Below, one piece after another: positions 8,831-16,797 of a DNA stretch of 45,196 nucleotides. The notes under the pieces were generated by a model. The model searched no databases and was not told the DNA's origin. It saw nothing but the letters and a program-made list of their open reading frames with translations. The stretch is from Candidatus Wolbachia massiliensis (GTDB taxonomy: Bacteria > Pseudomonadota > Alphaproteobacteria > Rickettsiales > Anaplasmataceae), in NCBI RefSeq assembly GCF_014771645.1, contig NZ_CP061738.1, positions 953,011 to 998,206 on the forward strand, in the 5' to 3' direction. The translations under genes and the position numbers were made by a program. Position 1 is the stretch's first letter, and each line of letters starts with the position of its first letter.

Positions 8831-9045
8831 TGCTCCAACACATAGCTGTACGAACATTGCAATTTGAGCCTACCCGGAGGCCAGACACTGGGATCTAGGA
8901 ATTTTATTAAATTGGTGAGTATAAAAGTAGCTGTTTTATGTTAAAATACAACATTTTATGGAAAGGCTGGATGCCAGTCTGGCATGACACCGTTTGTTGA
9001 CTTTGGCAAAACAAATGTTCGTACAGTTGTGTGCTCCAACACTGG
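8831..9045. repeat. Non-coding repeat unit with MITE-like inverted ends
   Basis: The 469-base gap before 9184 holds no gene. It contains agctgtacgaacatt (about 8842) and the near-inverse aatgttcgtacagtt (about 9018), bounding a unit of about 200 bases. The interior, about 8865-8976 (ggatctaggaattttattaa onward), recurs inverted at about 11826-11938. The motif gcaatttgagcctacc also recurs at about 22916 and, inverted, at 11926-11940 and 33150-33165. It looks like a dispersed Wolbachia intergenic repeat family, possibly a non-autonomous element. Confidence 0.6.
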
Positions 9046-9183
9046 GATTTCATTCTACAATTCTCCTCTTGTCGTCCAAACAGCTACTATGGTGTCATCC
9101 AAAGAGCTGCTGTTAATACAAAATAAATCGTCATAGTTTAAAATTGCACAATGATAGTAAGCTTTTATAGAGGGGGTACAATT

Positions 9184-10470
9184 GTGGGTATAGTAAATAA
9201 TTTTTTAATCAAATCTGCTAAAAGTGGCAACATAAAAGGTGTGAAACTAGCTTTAAGCCTTAATAATGTAACAAATAATCTTAAAAAACTATTTTCAAAA
9301 GTCAATCCTTTTAGAAATACAGAATCATTTAACATGAACAATGATCAAGTTTTAAACTACGCTTTAAGATACGTAGTAAACAGTCTTGATCATGATGCAA
9401 TGGTATCACTTATTAACGCTGGCGCGAACGTTAATGCGATAGGCAGCGACGGTGTAAAAAGTATAATTTATAAATACGAAAGAGCACTTGCTCAACGAGA
9501 GGAAGATTTACCGGTGCAAGCTAGGGAGTTTTTCACAGAATATAGAGAAAAATGCTGTTTAGTGCTCGGTGAATTAATAATGCACGATGCAATGCCTAAA
9601 AATGACGAAGAAAAGAAGAGTATATTAAAGATTTTTAAAGAAGAAAAGGGGTTCAATGAATTTATGGAAGTAGTAAAGTTAAAACTTAAGGCTAGTCCAC
9701 CTAAAAAACCTCCTAGAACTTTTGAATATAAGCCAACAAATACAGGATCTATGTATGTTGAAGTAAATAATATGATGCCACCTAAAAAACCTCCTAGAAC
9801 TTTTGAGTATCAGCCAAAAAATACTAATGATGATTTACTTTCGAAAGAGCCCATTTATGCTGAGGTATATGACTCTAAGGTCAATAACTCATTGAAAGAA
9901 AGTGGTCATTTGAATATATCAAAAGAGCCTATTTATGCTGACGTATATGATTCACGTAAAGAGTCTACCGAAAATTTGCCGTTGAAAGATAGTGGTTATT
10001 TTAGTGTAGAGGATAAGCATGTTTATGAGGAAATAGATCATTTTAAAGATGATGAGCATATTTATGAGGAAATAGATCATTTTAAAAAGGATAACGATTT
10101 GTATGATAGTGGTTATTCTAGTGTAGATGAGTCTATATATGCTGAGTCTGATGTTAGAAACCTTAAAAACCCACTCTACGTTAGTGCGGAGGAGTGTAAA
10201 ACGCAGAAAAGGTCAGTTGGTTCATCACAACAAGAGCCTATATATGCTAAAGTAGATCTTGCTGCAAAAAAACAAAAAGCAACACCTACTAAGGACACTA
10301 AGACGCAATTTGATGATGAGCATGTTTATGAGGAAATAGATCATTTTAAAAAGGATAACGATTTGTATGATAGTGGTTATTCTAGTGTAGATGAGTCTAT
10401 ATATGCTGAGTCTGATGTTAGAAACCTTAAAAACCCACTCTACGTTAGTGCCTTAAGTACTTATGGCTAA
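9184..10470 (+). CDS. EPIYA/YEEI multi-motif putative effector
   Basis: The chosen start is GTG 9184, preceded by a strong agaggggg ribosome-binding site 7 bases upstream; an in-frame ATG at 9151 has none. Residue numbers below count from that ATG. Residues 62-105 resemble one divergent ankyrin repeat (LINAGANVNAIGSDG). Residues 181-439 are low-complexity and tyrosine-rich: PKKPPR at 184 and 211; EPIYA at 233, 259 and 362; ESIYA at 327 and 415; YEEI at 292, 305 and 392; DSGYxS at 280, 319 and 407; PLYVSA at 341 and 429. No signal peptide or membrane helix is present. EPIYA sites are tyrosine-phosphorylated SH2-docking sites in CagA, Bartonella Beps and Anaplasma AnkA. I infer a secreted signalling mimic; secretion is unproven. 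Confidence 0.85.
   Translation: MGIVNNFLIKSAKSGNIKGVKLALSLNNVTNNLKKLFSKVNPFRNTESFNMNNDQVLNYALRYVVNSLDHDAMVSLINAGANVNAIGSDGVKSIIYKYERALAQREEDLPVQAREFFTEYREKCCLVLGELIMHDAMPKNDEEKKSILKIFKEEKGFNEFMEVVKLKLKASPPKKPPRTFEYKPTNTGSMYVEVNNMMPPKKPPRTFEYQPKNTNDDLLSKEPIYAEVYDSKVNNSLKESGHLNISKEPIYADVYDSRKESTENLPLKDSGYFSVEDKHVYEEIDHFKDDEHIYEEIDHFKKDNDLYDSGYSSVDESIYAESDVRNLKNPLYVSAEECKTQKRSVGSSQQEPIYAKVDLAAKKQKATPTKDTKTQFDDEHVYEEIDHFKKDNDLYDSGYSSVDESIYAESDVRNLKNPLYVSALSTYG
10048..10187 (+). repeat. 140-bp intragenic direct repeat, copy 1
   Basis: This block encodes HIYEEIDHFKKDNDLY plus the DSGYSS, ESIYA and PLYVSA motifs. It is identical to 10312-10451 at 139 of 140 bases by direct reading. The copies are 264 bases apart, 88 codons, so the reading frame is kept. 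Confidence 0.9.
10312..10451 (+). repeat. 140-bp intragenic direct repeat, copy 2
   Basis: This is the second copy of the 10048-10187 block, with a single difference (catatt versus catgtt, Ile to Val before YEEI). The near identity implies a recent duplication or gene conversion inside the effector gene. Confidence 0.9.
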
Positions 10471-10475
10471 AGTAG

Positions 10476-10547
10476 TCTATAGCCTTTTTACTGCTCCAAA
10501 CATAAAAATGTTCCTCAGAATTGTGTATAATTATTAACGTCTTATAG
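10476..10547 (+). repeat. Left flank of an Rpn element
   Basis: tctatagcctttttactgct and the following bases match the reverse complement of the window's last bases (about 45106-45196), which lie upstream of the intact Rpn gene. The mobile unit therefore appears to include at least 70 bases of leader sequence. The copy here has lost about 12 bases after aaaatgtt. Confidence 0.7.
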
Positions 10548-10556
10548 ATTTATTCG

Positions 10557-11507
10557 CTATCTAAGTTTCTCGATCCAAAGAACGATATAGCCTTTCGACG
10601 CATCTTCGGTACTGAAAAAAATAAAGATATCCTTATTCACTTTCTCAATGATATCTTGGACTTTACTGGCAAAGATGAAATAAAAGAAATAGAATTCCTC
10701 AGCACTATCATGGATGCTGAGATTGCCTCTAAAAAGCAAAGTATCGTTGATGTTCTCTGCAGAGATGAAAATGGAGTACAAGTGATCGTCGAGATGCAGG
10801 TTGCTAAAACTAAAGGCTTTGAGAAACGTGCCCAATACTATGCTGCTAAAGCTTATTCAAGACAGGCTGATAAGGGTGAGCAATATCAGGATCTTAAAGA
10901 GATTATCTTTATTGCTATAGCAGATTGTATCCTGTTTCCGGACAAGTCCGAATATAAATCAAAACACACCATTCGGGATGAGAATACCAATGCGCACGAT
11001 TTAAAAGACTTTTATTTTACGTTTATTGAATTGCCAAAATTTTCCAAAACAAAGGAAGATCAGTTGGAAAACATAGTTGAAAAATGGATCTATTTCTTTA
11101 AATATGCAGATGAGACTAATGAAAAGGAATTGGAAAAAATAATAGGAAGTGATGCAATAATTGAAAAAGCATATGAAGAGCTAAACAGGTTCAACTGGTC
11201 GGAAAAAGAATTTATAGCCTACGAACAAGAAATCAAGCGCATTCGCGATGAAAAAGCTGTCCTCGCCCAAAAACTCGATGACGCTACTGAAAAAGGCAGA
11301 CACGAAGGTAGAGAAGAGGGCATAAAAATTGGTGAGGAGATGGGTATTCAAATCGGTCAAGAAAGAGGTAAAGCAGAGGGCGAAAAACAAGCTAAAATTG
11401 CAGTCGCAAAGAATTCTCTTAAGGCTGGCATGTCTATTGATGTTATCTCTCAAATCACCGGCCTTACTCAAGCTGAAGTCTCACAACTCAAGGAAGAGAT
11501 AGCCTAG
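10557..11507 (+). pseudogene. Rpn/PD-(D/E)XK nuclease family transposase, start codon deleted
   Basis: The reading frame matches the intact copy at 44221-45105 from SKFLDPKNDIAFRRIFG onward. An 8-base deletion (ggctctct) has removed the last base of the start codon and the next codons, and an in-frame stop lies just upstream at 10545. The only rescue would be a weak internal start such as TTG 10656, which would remove the N-terminal motif. The nuclease core VDVLCRDENGVQVIVEMQ is intact. The C-terminus is longer than the other copy, with Gly/Glu-rich repeats (EGIKIGEEMGIQIGQERG) and ends LTQAEVSQLKEEIA. It probably decayed recently. Confidence 0.8.
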
Positions 11508-11599
11508 GCTCTGTGGACAAAATTTTAGAAAAAAGAGCCCCAACAAGAAAACCCATAAAAACCTTAGCTGTTTTATCGAATCTGGAAAAAATACGTCTA

Positions 11600-11940
11600 G
11601 AATTTGTTTCCAATTTCTTTCTTTCGGTAGTTCCTTTTGCCTTTTTCACCATTTAGTAAATTTCTTAAATATTTGTAGCTGAGATCCCGCTGCGGGATAT
11701 GCACTAAAATGACAGGAGAAATTCCAGCGCGTGACGCTGGAATCCAGGAATTTTGATAGGAAAATAAAGTGATGCAGCGTTTTCGGTGTGAGAAAGCCAG
11801 TGTCTGGGCACTGGCATAGGGGCGCTGGCATCCAGTCTTTCCATAAAATGTTGTATTTTAACATAAAACAGCTACTTTTATACTCACCAATTTAATAAAA
11901 TTCCTAGATCCCAGTCTGGGTAGGCTCAAATTACAATAGT
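11600..11940. repeat. Intergenic mosaic of Wolbachia palindromic repeats
   Basis: The 514-base gap 11508-12021 holds no gene. The segment from about 11630 matches repeats at 28305-28507 and 32966-33145 (ccatttagtaaatttcttaa, then a palindrome atcccgctgcgggat at 11683, then a cagcgcgtgacgctgg palindrome). About 11600-11690 recurs inverted at 43190-43268. About 11826-11938 is the inverse of 8865-8976. Short reading frames here are by-products of the repeat. Confidence 0.75.
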
Positions 11941-12021
11941 TGTGCGTGTGACGCTGCATTCAAGTAGTTTTTCTGTTTTTGATAACGGCTGGGATTGTTT
12001 TCGAATCTGTGTAATTGTGGG

Positions 12022-12624
12022 TCAAGCCTGATTTGGTTTTTCTTCTGACCTTTTGAGCCTTTCTTTATTTAATATAGAGCTTATCTCCTCTACACTTCTA
12101 TCAATATCATCATTGACTATTACGTAATCATATTTGTCGCGTTTGCTTATTTCCTTTTGAGCTTCAGCTAATCTGCGTTCTATTTCACTTGCACTGTCAC
12201 TATTACGCTTTTGCAAACGCAGCCTAAGTTCCTCCATTGAAGGAGGAAGAATAAAAACACTTACAACTTTTTCCCTCATAAGCTCAAATAAATGAAATGC
12301 TCCTTGCCAATCTATACTCAGTAAAACGCTCACTCCACTGCTCAAGTTTTGTTCTATAAAATCTTTTGGTATACCATAAAAATTTTCAAACACTTTTGCG
12401 TATTCAAGCATCTGGCTAGCTTCGCATAACTCGTGAAATTTTGCTTCGGTAACAAAAAAATAATCTTTTCCATTTATTTCACCGGGACGGGGTTTACGTG
12501 TAGTCATAGAAACAGATCTCACTAAGTCAGTTGATCGTTCAAGCAATCTCTCCAATATAGTGGTTTTTCCAGCTCCAGAAGGAGAAGACAGAACTAATAA
12601 TATACCATCACTTTTCACGGTCAT
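12022..12624 (-). CDS. gmk: Guanylate kinase
   Basis: The 200-residue enzyme phosphorylates GMP to GDP in the cytosol. The P-loop is SSPSGAGKTT (about 13-22). The GMP-binding region shows SMTTRKPRPGEINGKDYFFV, and Tyr and Glu residues in YAKVFENFYGIP follow. The lid carries RLQKRNSDSASEIERRL. The length and motif order match the family. It lies 49 bases downstream of the pentapeptide-repeat gene on the same strand, so it may share its transcript. Confidence 0.95.
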   Translation of the reverse strand: MTVKSDGILLVLSSPSGAGKTTILERLLERSTDLVRSVSMTTRKPRPGEINGKDYFFVTEAKFHELCEASQMLEYAKVFENFYGIPKDFIEQNLSSGVSVLLSIDWQGAFHLFELMREKVVSVFILPPSMEELRLRLQKRNSDSASEIERRLAEAQKEISKRDKYDYVIVNDDIDRSVEEISSILNKERLKRSEEKPNQA

Positions 12625-12673
12625 TTTCCTTCTCTAAGTAATTTAACAAATACATTATAGAGTTTCTCTTCAA

Positions 12674-14464
12674 TCAGGATTTTGCATTTTCTAATATGGC
12701 GCTTTTCAAATCAGCTTTTAAGAAGCTAGAATGATCTAAATTGGAATTTGATAAATTAGTACCAACAAGAGAAGAATTATCAAAAATAGCATGGCGCAAA
12801 TCAGTTTTTTCAAAGTTTGCCTTATTCAAATTAACATTTACAAACTTTGTTCTACTCAATATTGAGCTAGAAAAATCAGCATTTTCTAAATTCATATCCT
12901 TAAATTCAAAGTAAGCATAATTTACGTCAAATTTTTCACCCTGTGATATCTTTTCTTGCAAATCTCCAACTGAAGTTATGGCATTTCCTAAGCTCGTCAG
13001 TTTTTCCTGCCCTTTATTGTCAATCACAATTGAACGATCAAATTTGCAATCTGTTAAATGAGTATCAACAACTAAGCCTTTATACATGCTTGAAGATTGA
13101 AAAGACGTATTACTAATTGTTGCATTACTGAAATCATTGAGGAAAAAGCCGGTTTTTTTAAAGGCATTATCATAGATTAAAGAGGACTTGAAATCGCTTC
13201 CAACAAAATTTGAATTGGCTACTTTTAGGTTAGACCAACTTGAGCTGTCCGCTGTTAAATTAAAAAACGTTGAGCTTTCTATTTCACTAGAATCAATACT
13301 ATGGTGAGAAAGTTTGCTATTATAAATTTGAGAGTCTAGTATCTTGACCCCATATATTAAAGCTGTGGAAAGGTCTACATCCTCTATCTTTGTAGAGGTA
13401 AATAATGAATGGTCAAAAAACGAACCAGCCATGTTGGAGTTTGTAACTCTAGTATTATAAAACTTTCCGTGACGAATATCAGAATCAGAGATGTTAACTC
13501 GATATAGCTCACTAAAACTAAAATCAATATTGGATAAATCAGCATCCTGAAGACTTACTTCAGAAGCATATGAATGTTTTACCTTGGAACCATTCAATAT
13601 TGATTGCACAAAACTTGAATTATCACCATTTACATAAGAAATCTGAGTTTTACTTAAATTAGCTCTATTAAAGTTACTGTCAATTATAGCGGAAGAATTA
13701 AGGCAAACATTGGAAAGATTGCTGCCTGTAAAATCTGACTCTTTTATTTCTGCACCATATATATTAGCGTTTTTCAATGAGGAAAATTGTACCTTTAATT
13801 TGTATGAATCTACTCCAAAAAAATTTGCATTATCAAGGTTGCTTTTCTGTATAGTGGTATCATTTATTTCACTGTCGCTAAAATTTACACAGCTAACATT
13901 CGAATTTGATAAGCTGGAAAAATTCATTTTAACATTTGAAAAATTAGTACTTAAACCGGTCACATCGTACATTTTTACTTTCTTGAGGTCGGAACTAACG
14001 AATTCAGCGTAACTAACATCAGATCGATCAAATGTAATGTCTGTTAAATTTGCAGAAACAAATTTTGCAAAACTCAAGTCTGTACTTTTTATTCTTATAT
14101 CTCGCAAATTAGCATTGGAAAAATTAGCTCCACGTAAATCAGCATTAATAAAAGAAACACCAGACAAGTCAGTATCAGAAAAATCAGCGCCTATTAGACT
14201 AACCCCATCAAAAATAGATCCATTTAGATACAATCGACTGAAATTAGCTCCATTTAAGTTAGTGCCAAAACCTTTTTTAAAATCTTCTGGTACACCATCT
14301 TTGTGACACTGCACTAAAAATTTAGTAAAATCTTTTTTACTGTAAGACACATACTTTACTTTATGCAAAGTGTCTAAAAAACCACTAACCAGATTTTTTT
14401 CATCATTTACTTCATTCCCGTAACACAGATGACCAACTAAAATTAATATTAAAAATCTAATCAT
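12674..14464 (-). CDS. Secreted pentapeptide-repeat protein
   Basis: The 596-residue product begins with a signal peptide-like MIRFLILILVGHLCYG (cleavage probably near residue 16). From about residue 70 almost the whole chain is made of A(D/N)(L/F)xx-type pentapeptides, for example NLNGANFSRLYLNGSIFDGV near the start and LENADFSSSILSRTKF near the end. Such repeats form a right-handed quadrilateral beta-helix. The central part is degenerate (many NxxF/SxxF units), and a short non-repeat loop lies near 485-515. Some pentapeptide proteins mimic DNA, but an exported one this long more likely acts outside the cytoplasm. It follows a secreted ankyrin gene by 5 bases, indicating an operon. Confidence 0.85.
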   Translation of the reverse strand: MIRFLILILVGHLCYGNEVNDEKNLVSGFLDTLHKVKYVSYSKKDFTKFLVQCHKDGVPEDFKKGFGTNLNGANFSRLYLNGSIFDGVSLIGADFSDTDLSGVSFINADLRGANFSNANLRDIRIKSTDLSFAKFVSANLTDITFDRSDVSYAEFVSSDLKKVKMYDVTGLSTNFSNVKMNFSSLSNSNVSCVNFSDSEINDTTIQKSNLDNANFFGVDSYKLKVQFSSLKNANIYGAEIKESDFTGSNLSNVCLNSSAIIDSNFNRANLSKTQISYVNGDNSSFVQSILNGSKVKHSYASEVSLQDADLSNIDFSFSELYRVNISDSDIRHGKFYNTRVTNSNMAGSFFDHSLFTSTKIEDVDLSTALIYGVKILDSQIYNSKLSHHSIDSSEIESSTFFNLTADSSSWSNLKVANSNFVGSDFKSSLIYDNAFKKTGFFLNDFSNATISNTSFQSSSMYKGLVVDTHLTDCKFDRSIVIDNKGQEKLTSLGNAITSVGDLQEKISQGEKFDVNYAYFEFKDMNLENADFSSSILSRTKFVNVNLNKANFEKTDLRHAIFDNSSLVGTNLSNSNLDHSSFLKADLKSAILENAKS

Positions 14465-14469
14465 CTTGC

Positions 14470-15708
14470 TTAATCTTCATTGCATTGTAATTCGTTATTT
14501 TCTTTTGTTCTTACAGCCCAATCATACATTTCCAGGTCTTCTTTGTTGTCTATTCTCTTATGCTCTGAAAGATAAAGCATCATTTCAGCAATCGCATTTA
14601 TCATATCAACCCGTCCTCTTTCGATTGCTATATTAATAGGAGAGTGCAAGCTATTATTAACTACTTCAGGATTAGCACCTTGCAATAAGAGAAAGCGTAC
14701 TGCATCTATTCCACCTTGCTTAACTGCATAAATTAGAGGAGTATCTCCAAGTTTATTTCTAAACTTCAGTACCTCCTGAGCTGTCAACCCCATTTTTTCT
14801 AATTTGTTTATTATTCCCCTCAAACAAATTAAGTTGTTCTTTTTAATGCAGTAAAAAAACTGCTTAATATAGTCGTCAATAAATATGGTTTTTGAAAGAT
14901 GTTCATTGAGGTTATCGTATTGTCGCTTATATATTGGCTTACTTTGTGCACTTTCATGATACCACTTTTTTACTGGTTCTCTGTTGAGTTTTGTCCATTT
15001 TTGTGAATTTTTCTTTTCCTCTTCTTTTCCTTCTTCGCCTTCCTTGGTGGTAGGTTTCACTTGATTTTGTCCATTACGGGCATTAGCCGGTTCTTTCACT
15101 TTTTCTTCTCTAGGTTGACCTTTCGCTTTTTCCTCTTTTTTTTCTGATAATTTGTCCGTACTATTTTCTGAAGACTTATTCTCCTCTACATCAACCTTTT
15201 TATCAACTTGTAGATCTTTTTGCAGGTCAGTTGTATTTTCATTTAAACTAGCGTTTGGGGGCAAAGCCAAATCTTTGTTCACTTCTTTATCGTCTACACT
15301 TGGCAAGCTTGGAGTCATTACATCTTTACTTTCTTTTGGCAAATTATTACCAAGATCTGGCAAATCTTTATCATTCCTCTCATTTCCATTTATAGCTTTT
15401 TCAGTTTCAGGAGCTTTGTTCTCATTGTGTTGCAGCTTTTCCTCATTGGTTGCTCCTTCAGTCTTGGCTTCTTCGACATTCAACTTATCAACATTCGTGG
15501 AATTACTTTTGAAAGATTCTGGTTCATTTTCTTGGATTACGTTTTTCGGTAGGTCTTGTTTTAGATTTTCTTTTATATCTGCATCTTCATGTACAGAACT
15601 AGATGATTCGCCTGTGTCAATTTTTTTTTCTTCAAATTGCTCTGCAGCCGACAAGTTAGGTGACCACAATACAACAAATAACAATGCAAAGTATAAAACA
15701 CTCTTCAT
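14470..15708 (-). CDS. Secreted ankyrin-repeat protein with long charged linker
   Basis: From the ATG at 15708 (a gga site 7 bases upstream; an in-frame GTG lies at 15723) the protein has 412 residues. It begins MKSVLYFALLFVVLWSPNLS, a clear signal peptide ending near AAEQ. About residues 25-250 are a disordered, Glu/Lys/Asn-rich region. The C-terminal 130 residues contain ankyrin-type units: GDTPLIYAVKQGGIDAVRFL with LLQGANPEVVN, then SPINIAIERGRVDMINAIAE. It is probably periplasmic, surface-exposed or exported. It is co-directional with, and 5 bases from, the pentapeptide-repeat gene. Partner and function are unknown. Confidence 0.8.
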   Translation of the reverse strand: MKSVLYFALLFVVLWSPNLSAAEQFEEKKIDTGESSSSVHEDADIKENLKQDLPKNVIQENEPESFKSNSTNVDKLNVEEAKTEGATNEEKLQHNENKAPETEKAINGNERNDKDLPDLGNNLPKESKDVMTPSLPSVDDKEVNKDLALPPNASLNENTTDLQKDLQVDKKVDVEENKSSENSTDKLSEKKEEKAKGQPREEKVKEPANARNGQNQVKPTTKEGEEGKEEEKKNSQKWTKLNREPVKKWYHESAQSKPIYKRQYDNLNEHLSKTIFIDDYIKQFFYCIKKNNLICLRGIINKLEKMGLTAQEVLKFRNKLGDTPLIYAVKQGGIDAVRFLLLQGANPEVVNNSLHSPINIAIERGRVDMINAIAEMMLYLSEHKRIDNKEDLEMYDWAVRTKENNELQCNED

Positions 15709-15945
15709 AAATATTCCAAGCACAAGCTTAATTAAGATGATACTATAATCAAATAATTAATCTATAGTAAAAAGCGAGCATGAGAAACGAAGAGCGACAA
15801 GAATGTCTACAGAAATAGTATAATATTGACTTGCTACGCAAAATATGAGAATTCATCTGAATCTTTACAAAAAACTCAATAAAATCAGGTACTTTATATA
15901 TCAGACGCAAAGTAGACTAATACGGCCAATTCTATGTTACGTACG

Positions 15946-16036
15946 CGGAAGGAGAGGGATTCGAACCCTCGATACGACTTTTCAATCGTATAACGGTTTA
16001 GCAAACCGCCGCCTTCAGCCGCTCGGCCACCCTTCC
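15946..16036 (-). tRNA. tRNA-Ser (anticodon GCT)
   Basis: The minus strand folds as a 91-base class II tRNA. The acceptor stem is GGAAGGG with TCCTTCC and discriminator G. The D-arm region is tggccgagcggctgaaggc, the anticodon loop is tttGCTaaa, a long variable arm (tatacgattgaaaagtcgta) follows, and the T-arm is GAGGGTTCGAATCCCTC. The long variable arm and GCT anticodon define tRNA-Ser reading AGC/AGU. CCA is not encoded, consistent with the cca gene in this window. Confidence 0.96.
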
Positions 16037-16187
16037 AAATTTTGAACTTCAAGGCAAATATCTATATAATACCAAGACTCTACAACCTGTCTAATGCTTT
16101 TAATAGTAGCATATTATGTTACAACTAATCTAATATTTTTAGACTAGTTAAACTTTACTATAACACAACAGCTCAAACTAATACACA

Positions 16188-16703
16188 TCAATTTCCACTT
16201 TTAATAGCGTTTCCAATGATTTTCTTTGCTTCTTCCATGCCAACCCACTTTCCAATTGTTACTGCCTTTTCTTTCTCCAAATCCTTATAGTGCGAAAAGA
16301 AATGAGTAATTTTATCTAGCAGATTTTTAGGTAGATCAAAATATTCTTTCACGTTATCATAATAGTTATCAACGCTGGAAATAGGCACAGCTAATACTTT
16401 TTCATCCTCTCCTTTTTCATCCCTAGTAAGTAAAGCACCTATTGGACGCACTGATATTAAAACACCAGATGCTAAGGGGAATTGAGTTAATACCAAAACA
16501 TCCACAGGGTCACCATCACCTGCACAGGTGTTTGGAACAAATCCATAATTACAGGGATAGGTCATTGAAGTAGATAAAAACCTATCAACTTGTAATAACC
16601 CAAGCTCTTTATTAAATTCATATTTGATAGGTTCAGCATTTGCACCTATCTCAATTACCACATTTACTACATCAGATGCTGCAGTTATTTTACTCAAATC
16701 CAT
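16188..16703 (-). CDS. ppa: Inorganic pyrophosphatase
   Basis: The 171-residue family I soluble pyrophosphatase hydrolyses PPi to phosphate, driving biosynthetic reactions. The active-site signature DGDPVDVLV is present, after the conserved YPCNYGFVPNT, and KLxxVP-type VLAVPISSVD follows. The C-terminal HYKDLEKEKAVTIGKWVG fits the family. It is monocistronic, about 150 bases from the tRNA-Ser gene. Confidence 0.96.
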   Translation of the reverse strand: MDLSKITAASDVVNVVIEIGANAEPIKYEFNKELGLLQVDRFLSTSMTYPCNYGFVPNTCAGDGDPVDVLVLTQFPLASGVLISVRPIGALLTRDEKGEDEKVLAVPISSVDNYYDNVKEYFDLPKNLLDKITHFFSHYKDLEKEKAVTIGKWVGMEEAKKIIGNAIKSGN

Positions 16704-16797
16704 AATTACCTCTTAATTTAAGTAAGGATTATACAGCATAAGTTGCTATATTCACACAGTTTTATCTCTATGAGCAAATTTAGCTGCTTTTGTCCTG

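Noticed and set aside
10656-11507. Treating the Rpn copy as an intact gene starting at TTG 10656
   Set aside because: Alignment with 44221-45105 shows the true start was lost to an 8-base deletion; the internal TTG would drop the conserved FLDPKNDIAFRRIFG.
15152-15748. 198-codon Ser/Phe-rich frame opposite the ankyrin gene
   Set aside because: It is the antisense of a Glu/Lys-rich linker, which yields Ser/Phe/Leu-rich text; the minus-strand frame has a signal peptide and ankyrin units.
15845-16045. 66-codon plus-strand frame
   Set aside because: It reads through the reverse complement of tRNA-Ser and has no ribosome-binding site.
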